In this document: piece by piece, positions 1 through 7,181 of the stretch
Layout of the letters: every line of letters starts with the position of its first letter
Position numbering within the stretch: the stretch's first letter is position 1
From: a bacterium
Lineage (GTDB): Bacteria; Chloroflexota; Dormibacteria; Aeolococcales; Bog-877
Length of the DNA: 64,000 nt
Assembly: GCA_021795235.1 (NCBI GenBank)
Contig: JAJYPP010000008.1
Span: 1 to 64,000, forward strand
Reading direction: 5' to 3'
Program-made: the position numbers and the translations under genes
Notes under the pieces: generated by a model
What the model was told of the DNA's origin: nothing
Database searches by the model: none
Seen by the model: only the letters and a program-made list of their open reading frames with translations

Positions 1-403
1 AGCGCGGTTCCCTTCCCACCCACACGACTCCAATCCTGCCGGCGTCAGCCCATCTGCGCAGCGTCGGGGGATACCGAGACGCCGCGCGGCAGCACCGAGG
101 CGGAGCATCTCGGGTCAACTTGGCGCCCTGGCCATAGCAGAGCATTGTTACGGGTTCTAAGCCACCGTTCGCTACCCTTGGCGGACCGCGACCTGCGTTC
201 CGGCCTGGCAACGGCGCCAGTGGAGTTCATGAGGCGGCGCCGGTATCGGGGAAGAGGAATGGGCAGGGGCTGAGATCAGCTGCGCTCCTCGCCGGCCGGC
301 ACCGGCGACGAGCCGAATCCACACCGATGGGAGGGCCAAGGCCGTCCCTTGCGCCTACTGGACCGCGCCGACAACCACCTCGAGTCGGTTGCGATGATCG
401 CCA
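1..403. other. No recognisable gene
   Basis: The first 403 bases hold only short open frames in both strands without family resemblance, start context or codon pattern that would support a gene. No tRNA-like or hairpin-terminated structure stands out. The stretch lies downstream of the broken ATPase gene that is read leftwards from 1840. Confidence 0.5.
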
Positions 404-1840
404 TCAAGTGCCGAGCAACTCCTGGAGATCGACCAAGCGGACTCTGCCGCTCACCGCCTCGGCGCGCAAGGCGGGGTGAAACCGGCTCTTGGAGAACAGC
501 ACGACTTGCGCAGTCCGGGTGTCGACTTGGGCTTGCTCGAGAGCGGGGATCTTGAAGTCGCGGAGCTCGGTCAGGACCTGTGGGCTCATCTGCCTGTTGG
601 TCCACTTGGCCTCACCCACAACGACGGCGCGCCCGCCAGTTCCGGCCACGACATCTATCTCTTCGGAGGTTCTCTGTCGGCTCCGCCGCAGCTCATTTAG
701 TGACAGCCCCCACCAGCTCCCGACCTCGGTGTTGAAGTTCAGTCGCACCCAGTCGCGACAGACCTCCTCGAATACCCAGGAGACGAATTCCGGGATATGG
801 GGCGCAATCGCAGCATCAAAGAAGGGGCCGACATCATCAAGCGAGCTGAGAATCCCCTGATTCGGGAATACGTAGGCGAACCAGAAGCGCATGAGGTTGT
901 CGCGAACCCGATAGCGATGCTTGCGCTGCTTCGCGGTGGAGAACATCGGCGCAGCCGCGTCCACCAGAAAGAGCTCCCTCATGAGGTTGAGATATCGGCC
1001 CAGTAGCCCGCGGTCGAGGCCGGTCGCGCTGGTGAGGTCGGCCAGACTCGACTCCTGCCGCCGCGCCAGCGTGGCAAGGAGCGTGAAGTGGATCGTGGGC
1101 TCCGTCAGCTCCATGGACAAGACGGTGCGTGGCTCGTCGTAGAGAGGCGCGGTCAGCGGGTCCAGAACCGCTCTGCAGATGCTGGCGCGGAGGGTGCCCC
1201 TGGCGCCGAGCTGTTGCAGGTAGCGGGGCATCCCGCCAGCGATCGCAAACCGTTCGATCAGCTCGGGGCCTGAGTGCTGTGGCTCAAGAAACGGCCGTGA
1301 CTGTTGAAAGCTCAGGGGGGACACGGTCAGGCGTCGGGCCCGCCCGTAGAGGGGGGCCCGCGGACGCAGGAGGCGGTCCATCGTCATGACTTGAGATCCT
1401 GCCAGGAGGAACTTGGTCCGGCTGCGGCCCAGCTGATCTTCCAACACGGCCGCCAGCTCTGAGTCGGCGCGTCCGCCATGGCCGAGCAGGTTGGGAAACT
1501 CGTCAATAATGGCGAGGTAGGGCTCCTGCCGACCGAGACCGAAGAGCACTTCGAAGAGGTCTGCGGCAGAGCGCAGCGCCAGTGGAACGCCTACCGAGTC
1601 CCTCAGTTGTGCCGCGAACCGTTGAAGCTGGTTGGAGGGCAGGGTCTAGTCGCAGACCAGGATGTCGGCCCTCAGCCCGTGGGCGAACTCCCGCATGAGC
1701 CAACTCTTTCCCACCCGGCGTCTGCCCACCACGATGAAGATGGGATCGGCTCCAGCGTCGGCGTACCAGGTTCGGAGGGCGCCCAGCTCCCGCTCTCGAT
1801 CACGGAATTCCTGGTGGTTCGGAAAGGCGTACTGTGTCAT
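404..1840 (-). pseudogene. DUF234-type archaeal-like AAA ATPase, interrupted by an in-frame amber codon
   Basis: Read leftwards from 1840, the frame starts MTQYAFPNHQEFRDRERELG and carries a Walker A motif GRRRVGKS at residues 39-46. It reaches a TAG at 1648-1646 after residue 64 and then stays open in the same frame to 404. The downstream part has a Walker B-like AIIDEFPNLL and a C-terminal nuclease-like EIDVVAG...VGEAKW segment, as in the ATPase plus DUF234 family, whose usual length of about 450-480 residues equals the sum of both parts (478 sense codons). A single base change, for example TAC to TAG, would explain the break. An internal start at 1549 would lack the P-loop and is unlikely to make a working ATPase. 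Such proteins are common in accessory regions and their role is poorly known. Confidence 0.75.
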
Positions 1841-1893
1841 AAGAGGCTGACCAGTAAGTTACCACCAAGTCTCTTGTGATGTAACTGCCCAGA

Positions 1894-2190
1894 TCAGGAA
1901 ACGTCGCTCGCACTCAGGGCCACCTCGTAGCCATTGGCGGTGGCGTAGGCGACCAGGCGCTCCTGCTGACGGGCCAGGTTTCCCATCTCCTCCTGCTTCT
2001 TGGTGCTCACCCGGGCGTAGATCCCGCAGGTTCGCCCGGAATCGGGTCCTTTGCCAATGAGCGCGTCGATGTCCGACAGCCGGTAGCGGCGCTGCCCGCT
2101 CGGCATCCGCACCGGCACGAGGACGCCACTGCGGTCCCAGGCCCGCAACGTCTGCGGCTGCACCCCCAGCAGGGCGGAAGCCTTCTTCAT
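1894..2190 (-). mobile_element. Truncated IS607-type serine recombinase (TnpA) fragment
   Basis: The 98-residue product begins with a MerR-like helix-turn-helix (ALLGVQPQTLRAWDRSG, then PSGQRRYRLSDIDALIGKG) and continues into the start of a serine-resolvase domain with YARVSTKKQEE, where the Ser of YARVS is the catalytic nucleophile in the family. IS607 TnpA proteins are about 200 residues, so roughly half the catalytic domain is missing and the remnant should be inactive. No tnpB gene follows. A TATACT hexamer at 2221-2216 on this strand lies 25 bases before the ATG. Together with the neighbouring broken genes it marks an old insertion site. Confidence 0.75.
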
Positions 2191-2225
2191 CGGCAGGAGC
2201 GTGTCCCTCAGCTTAAGTATACCAG

Positions 2226-2370
2226 CTACTCTAAAGGTTCATTAACGATATCGTAGCTGCTACCGACCTCCTGCCTCCAGGCCAAGGTGATCCTCTTCCA
2301 GAACGTGGAGGGCGAGACCTTGGCAGCTTGGGTGACCTCCTCGATGGTGGTGGACTCACATCCGGGTCTC
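2226..2370 (-). pseudogene. Possible TetR-type helix-turn-helix fragment
   Basis: Read leftwards, an open stretch from about 2370 to a TAG at 2228-2226 encodes CESTTIEEVTQAAKVSPSTF, which matches the usual TetR helix-turn-helix pattern (TT-[IV]-E-[ED]-[IV]-x-x-A-A-x-V-S-x-x-T-F). There is no convincing start, and the effector-binding domain that should follow is absent, so this could only be a remnant. The resemblance is short and judged by eye. It could also be a piece of another helix-turn-helix protein. Confidence 0.3.
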
Positions 2371-2445
2371 CTGCAGTTTCCTTGCTCGCGGGATTGCCCC
2401 AAGTGTTGCCGCTGGCACCCCTGTTGAGTTCCGCGGCATCAGAAC

Positions 2446-2514
2446 GCGGGAACTGTATACCATGAGCTGCGGAACATGGATAGTCCGCGCTGCGGGAATG
2501 GTATAGTCTAAGCC
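2446..2514 (+). repeat. Three tandem 23-bp direct repeats at a promoter
   Basis: Units begin at 2446, 2469 and 2492, each with GCGG followed by an AA-rich core and a TATA/ATAG hexamer. Unit three contains TATAGT at 2502-2507. The spacing is exactly 23 bases both times and the array ends at the base before the GTG start at 2515. Iterated sites that include the promoter suggest a repressor or autoregulator binding array. Confidence 0.6.
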
Positions 2515-2515
2515 G
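2502..2515 (+). promoter_or_regulatory. Putative leaderless promoter (-10 TATAGT, 7 bases before GTG)
   Basis: TATAGT at 2502-2507 is followed by seven bases and the GTG at 2515. A transcript starting 7 bases after the hexamer would begin on the start codon. There is no Shine-Dalgarno sequence and no clear -35 box. Confidence 0.5.
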
Positions 2516-3801
2516 TGGCGACGGCGAGAGACTTCACCGGTGGATATGTCCGCCGAGTCGTGGACAGTGAGCTGGACGAGCTGTTCTCGCAGCTTCCTGC
2601 CATCCTTCTCGATGGGGCGAAAGGAGTCGGCAAGACCGCGACGGGCCGTCAGCGCGCCAGGACCTTACGTCGCCTCGACGTGCCTGCCGAGGCGGCTGTG
2701 ATCGAGGCCGATCCGACCATCGTCGCTGGCGGTGCCACCCCGGTGCTCATCGACGAGTGGCAGCGCGTTCCGGCCGTCTGGGACGCCGTACGTCGCTTGG
2801 TCGACGAAGACCCTTCTGGCGGCCGGTTCCTACTGACAGGATCACCGCCCGGGGCTGGCACACACTCAGGTGCTGGCCGGATCGACGTCGTCCGCATGCG
2901 CCCGCTCAGCTTCTACGAGCGGTTCGACGTTGCAGCGACAGTCTCCTTCGCTGATCTCCTCAGCGGCGACCAATCCAAGATCATTGGTAGGTCGCCATTC
3001 AGCCTGGCCGACTATGTGGAACAGATCATCGCCGGCGGCTTCCCCGGAACGCGTCACCTCAGCGGCCGCGCGCTCATGCAGCGCCTCGATGGGTACATCG
3101 ACAGCATCGTCGACCACGACCTACCCGCGGCCGGCTTCGTTGCCCGTCGTCCCGCGACGCTCCGGGCGTGGATGCGTGCCTACGCTGCGGCGACCGCCAC
3201 CACCGCTTCGTGGGAGACGATCCGCGACGCCGCTACCAGCGGCTTGGCCGACAAGCCGGCACGGAAGACGACGACCGCCTACACGGATCTGCTGAAGGCG
3301 CTTCGAGTCCTCGACCCGATCGACGCATGGCAACCGACCTACAACCACCTGTCTCGCCTCGCCGCTGCCCCGAAGCATCATCTCGCGGACCCGGCGCTCG
3401 CAGCCCGCCTCCTCGGCCAAACCCGCGGTCACCTCCTTGCCGGAGACGAAGGAGCGATCCTCGTACCCCGAGACGGTACCCTCCTCGGCAGCCTCTTCGA
3501 GTCCCTTGTCGCGCTGTCAGTGCGGAGCTTCGCTCAAGCAGCCGGCGCCCGCACCTGCCATCTCCGCACCGAAGCCGGGCGGCACGAGATCGATTTCGTC
3601 ATCGAGCGAGACGGCGCTGTCCTTGCCATCGAAGCGAAGCTCACTGCGACCATCGACGACGGCGACGTCCGCCACCTCCACTGGCTCGCGAAGGCCATTG
3701 GCACAGACATGGTCAACATGGTCGCCGTCACCACAGGCCCAGAGGCTTACCGCCGCCGTGATGGAGTCGCCGTCGTGCCACTGGGCATCCTCGGCCCCTA
3801 A
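2515..3801 (+). CDS. AAA_14/DUF4143-type ATP-binding protein
   Basis: The 428-residue protein has a P-loop GAKGVGKT at residues 34-41, a Walker B TPVLIDEWQ at about 75-83 and a sensor-like RFLLTGS. Its C-terminus has the DUF4143 restriction-nuclease-like core (HEIDFVIERDGAVLAIEAKL). The length is normal for the family and the reading frame is intact, unlike the DUF234 ATPase upstream. Function is not established; members are scattered in accessory regions and some are suspected of roles in stress or mobile-element conflict. The GTG start is chosen because it abuts the repeat/promoter array and the protein aligns from its first residues. It stands alone between a decayed transposon and the M20 gene. 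Confidence 0.85.
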   Translation: MATARDFTGGYVRRVVDSELDELFSQLPAILLDGAKGVGKTATGRQRARTLRRLDVPAEAAVIEADPTIVAGGATPVLIDEWQRVPAVWDAVRRLVDEDPSGGRFLLTGSPPGAGTHSGAGRIDVVRMRPLSFYERFDVAATVSFADLLSGDQSKIIGRSPFSLADYVEQIIAGGFPGTRHLSGRALMQRLDGYIDSIVDHDLPAAGFVARRPATLRAWMRAYAAATATTASWETIRDAATSGLADKPARKTTTAYTDLLKALRVLDPIDAWQPTYNHLSRLAAAPKHHLADPALAARLLGQTRGHLLAGDEGAILVPRDGTLLGSLFESLVALSVRSFAQAAGARTCHLRTEAGRHEIDFVIERDGAVLAIEAKLTATIDDGDVRHLHWLAKAIGTDMVNMVAVTTGPEAYRRRDGVAVVPLGILGP

Positions 3802-4005
3802 CGGGTCAGAACTTCTTGAGCTCCAACCCCATCGCGGCCAGTTCCCCAGCTCGCCGCTTGGTCATCCTCGGCCGGCTGACCGCGGCATGCGTTCCGGCGG
3901 GACGACGGTGGCACTTCCGCATGCTCTGGGCCCCGGCATGGAGTCCCACGACCCATTCTGAACCGTAACCGGCCGACTCTCTCGCCAACGGCCGATGAAG
4001 GCCGA

Positions 4006-5241
4006 TCAGCTCAATGGAGTGGTGCCCGTGTGGGCCCGCTTCGCGTCGCGGTGCAGCGCGCGGATGGCGAGGTGGGCGAGCAGGAGGGCCCCGTCGGGCA
4101 TGACGTCATCGGCGAAGGCCGCACGGGGGCTGTGGTTGGTGGGCGCCTGGCCACTGTCGCCCGGATTCGCTCCGAGCATGAGGTAGCAACCGGGCACAGC
4201 CGCCAGGACTCTGGAGAAGTCCTCCGCAGCCGGGGTCGGATTCAGCATGGGTTCGTACCTGGCCGGCCCGAACACCTCCCCGACCACGTCGGCTGCGAAT
4301 GCCGAGTGGGTGGCGTCGTTGATCGTCAGCGGGTACTCGTCCAGGTACTCGACCTCGGCCTCCATGCCATACGCTGCGGCGATCTGATGGCAGAGCGCGG
4401 GGGCCTCGGCGCGGATCCGATCCTGCGCTCGGGTGGAGAAGGAGCGGACGGTCGCCTCAAACTGGGCCACGTCGGGGATCACGTTGCGCAGCGTGCCGGC
4501 CTGGAAACTGCCGACGGTCACGACCACCGGATCGAAGATGTCGAAGCGACGCGTCACCAGCGTCTGCAGCGAGGTCACCATCTCCGCCGCCGCCGTGACC
4601 GGGTCACGGGCCAGGTGGGGGGTCGAGCCGTGGCCGCCCGCGCCGTGGATGCGGACATGGAGCCCGTCGCTGGCGGCCATGATGGTTCCCGGGCGCGTGG
4701 TGAACGTGCCCCGTCGGACCTGCGAGGACAGCACGTGGATGCCGTAGGCCGAGGCCACTCGATGCCCTGCCGCGTCGAGGACACCCTCGGCCAGCATCCG
4801 GCCGGCGCCATCCCACCCTTCCTCGCCTGGCTGGAACATGAAGACGACGTCCCCTTCGAGGGCTTCACGATGAGCGGCGAGTAGGCGAGCTGCTCCCACC
4901 AGCATCGCCGCGTGGAGGTCGTGACCGCAAGCGTGCATCACGCCGGGGACCGTGCTGGAGAAGTCAAGTCCGGTTTGCTCCTGGACCGGGAGTGCGTCCA
5001 TGTCACCGCGCAACAGAACGGCCGGGCCGGGGCTGAGCCCGCGCAGGACTGCGGTAACCGACGAGACCGATGTGCCCGTGCTCACCTCCAGACGTAGGTC
5101 GCTGATGGCTTCGAGGACGGTGCGCTGGGTGACCGGTAGATCAAGGCCGATCTCGGGATGCGCGTGCAGCTGGTGACGCAGTGCCACCAGGTCGGCGGCC
5201 ATGGCTCGGGAGTCGTCGTGGAGGCTGTTATTGAGGGACAT
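4006..5241 (-). CDS. M20D-family amidohydrolase / peptidase
   Basis: The 411-residue protein resembles N-acyl-amino-acid and hippurate hydrolases. Visible motifs are RGDMDALP (Asp80), HACGHDLHAA (Cys105, His107, His110) and PGEE (Glu140-Glu141), the metal-binding and catalytic set of the M20D group, followed by the lid domain (HGAGGHGSTPH). It should remove an acyl group from an amino acid or related amide in the cytoplasm using a dinuclear metal centre. An AAGGAGAAGG ribosome site just upstream supports the ATG at 5241. The MFS transporter gene lies upstream on the same strand, so import followed by cleavage of a small amide is plausible; the substrate cannot be read from the sequence. Confidence 0.9.
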   Translation of the reverse strand: MSLNNSLHDDSRAMAADLVALRHQLHAHPEIGLDLPVTQRTVLEAISDLRLEVSTGTSVSSVTAVLRGLSPGPAVLLRGDMDALPVQEQTGLDFSSTVPGVMHACGHDLHAAMLVGAARLLAAHREALEGDVVFMFQPGEEGWDGAGRMLAEGVLDAAGHRVASAYGIHVLSSQVRRGTFTTRPGTIMAASDGLHVRIHGAGGHGSTPHLARDPVTAAAEMVTSLQTLVTRRFDIFDPVVVTVGSFQAGTLRNVIPDVAQFEATVRSFSTRAQDRIRAEAPALCHQIAAAYGMEAEVEYLDEYPLTINDATHSAFAADVVGEVFGPARYEPMLNPTPAAEDFSRVLAAVPGCYLMLGANPGDSGQAPTNHSPRAAFADDVMPDGALLLAHLAIRALHRDAKRAHTGTTPLS

Positions 5242-5685
5242 ACGACCTTCTCCTTGGGAAGGGTGGGTGACAGTTCGAATGCCAAGGCCTCGATGGCCCG
5301 ATGGGGTCAGGAACTGGGGGTCGGCGCAGCCGCGGGCGGTGGTGATCCCGATCGGGACTACAACTCCGCATCCGCCATCCGGGCCCCAAGGCGGATGTCG
5401 CGTGCCGGCTCGGTGCTGGCGTGCAATGGTGCCTGACTCCCGCTCGCCATCCGACCCGCGATGGCCTGGGCGATCTCGGAGCCGTCCGGGTGAACCGGCC
5501 GGTCCGACCGCCTGAAGGGGGAATTGGTGGTGGCGGTGCGCATGTAGCGGCGGGCCTTCGGATCAGCTTGGCTCAGCGCCACGTCCGCCCCCGGACGCAG
5601 TCTTGCACCGGCCGCACCTGGCGATCCTCCTCCGAGTCAGCCGGACTCCGGTGAGAGGACGCTCGCGACGCGCTGTCCCTCGTGG
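5242..5685. other. Gap between MFS and M20 genes, no supported gene
   Basis: This 444-base stretch separates two minus-strand genes that could be cotranscribed. A minus-strand frame at 5358-5582 is open for 74 codons but shows no family signal and no ribosome site. It may be a decayed gene or plain spacer. Confidence 0.4.
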
Positions 5686-6906
5686 TTACGTCTCCAGGAC
5701 AATATTGCTCTCCGTCACCGCCCGCGTGAAGAGGGTAAACACCAGGGACAGCACACTTGCCAGCCCCAGGGTGATGAGGCCCGCCACCAAGAATCCTCGC
5801 GGCAAGAGGGTGGCGAAAATGGGCCCACCGAGCATGGCCCCCACGTTGAATACCAGGAACAGCCACCCGGTGATCGTGCCGGCGCGGGCATCGTCGACGG
5901 AGTCCTGGCCCAAGGTCGCCACCAGGTCCACGTAGATGCCCCATCCGGCACCGAAGGAGAAGGTGAAGAGCGTGAGTGCGGCCACGTTCCGGGACACCGC
6001 GAACATGCCCAAGCTCCCCACCATGATCAGGAAGGCAGCCAGGGTGACGATGTTCTTGCGTCCGAAGCGATCTGCGAGATAGCCGATGGGGAAGGCGCAG
6101 ATGAGCCCTCCCAAGCCTCCCATGGACGCGATGACCGCCGCTTGCGCGGTCGGTAGCGCGAGGCCCTTGAGGAGATAGTCCGGGTAGTAGCCCAGGTACC
6201 CGAACAGGACGATGCCAAACAAGAAGATCGACCCCGACAGGAGCAGGATGTTCCGATTCACGAGGCCGGTCACCGCGATCGTCCGCTTCTCCTGGGCCTT
6301 GTAGGTCTTCGGAATGACCAGGTAGAACAGCACCAGCACCAACAGGGACACGATGCCGGAGAGGATGAAAGGGGTGAGGTAATGGGGCAAGAACGGCGAG
6401 CTGACTAGCGGTCCGATGAACAGGCCGCCACCGAAGAACACCGCGAACGCCGAGACCGCCCGACCGCGCGTCTCCCAGAAGATGTCTCCCAGCAAGGTAA
6501 CGATGGCGGGTTGGAAAATGCCGATCCCGACACCGACCAGAAAGCGGCTGACGAACAACCAAGCCGGGCTGGCAGAAAAGCCGGTCATGACGGTGAAGAC
6601 CGCAAAGATCGCCACCGACACCATGATGGTGTTCTTGACCGAGAAGTGGTCAAACAGGTAGCCGCCGACGAAGCTGAAAATCGCGATACCCAGGGCGAAG
6701 CCCAAACCCACCGTGCCCAGGAAGGTTGCGCTGGCTCCGATGTTGTGGACGATGTAGGGTGACCCGAAGAAGTACAGGTTGGTATCGAATCCCTCTAGAA
6801 AGGCCGGCAGGGCGGCGACCAGCACGATGAGCAGGAAGAATCCGCGACTCTTGTGCGCCAACGAGCGCACGGTCACCGTGGGGTCTCTGAACTGCGAGTA
6901 AGCCAT
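5686..6906 (-). CDS. Major facilitator superfamily transporter (metabolite:H+ symporter type)
   Basis: The protein of 406 residues has about twelve hydrophobic helices. The loop signature YLADRFGRKN lies after helix 8, matching the MFS A-like motif, and a second loop reads GYLFDHFSVKN between helices 2 and 3. The start MAYSQFRDP at 6906 is preferred over an upstream frame extension because a purine-rich site (GGAGGGTGGAGAGG) precedes this ATG closely and the upstream extension is low-complexity. It likely moves a small organic anion or sugar acid across the cytoplasmic membrane. The M20 hydrolase downstream may act on the imported compound. Confidence 0.88.
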   Translation of the reverse strand: MAYSQFRDPTVTVRSLAHKSRGFFLLIVLVAALPAFLEGFDTNLYFFGSPYIVHNIGASATFLGTVGLGFALGIAIFSFVGGYLFDHFSVKNTIMVSVAIFAVFTVMTGFSASPAWLFVSRFLVGVGIGIFQPAIVTLLGDIFWETRGRAVSAFAVFFGGGLFIGPLVSSPFLPHYLTPFILSGIVSLLVLVLFYLVIPKTYKAQEKRTIAVTGLVNRNILLLSGSIFLFGIVLFGYLGYYPDYLLKGLALPTAQAAVIASMGGLGGLICAFPIGYLADRFGRKNIVTLAAFLIMVGSLGMFAVSRNVAALTLFTFSFGAGWGIYVDLVATLGQDSVDDARAGTITGWLFLVFNVGAMLGGPIFATLLPRGFLVAGLITLGLASVLSLVFTLFTRAVTESNIVLET

Positions 6907-7181
6907 GACCTCTCCACCCTCCCTGGACTGACACGGTCCGGTCCGGCGACGATGCTCCGTCGCGAAGTTGCGCCGCACTCTACCAGGGACGGCCACGAAC
7001 ATAGGATCGGGCCCTCGGCGGGACCACAGCGCACCGGGCTGGACCCTGGGCTCCGACCCCGAGAAGGGGCCGCCGCGCCGGGCACTGGCGCTCGCCGACC
7101 GGCCCATGCAGGTGCCGCCAGCTCTTCCTGGTGGTCACCAGGCCAGCGTGTGAGGACTGGGCGGACGGTGGCGGCCTGCGA

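Noticed and set aside
3806-3988. A 60-codon minus-strand frame ending MTKRRAGELAAMGLELKKF
   Set aside because: The tail looks protein-like, but there is no ribosome site or homology I can name, so it is not called.
5266-5279. AGTTCGAATGCC, reminiscent of a tRNA T-arm
   Set aside because: No acceptor, D or anticodon stem can be formed around it.
5358-5582. A 74-codon minus-strand frame between the MFS and M20 genes
   Set aside because: No start context and no recognisable family; kept only as a note on the gap.
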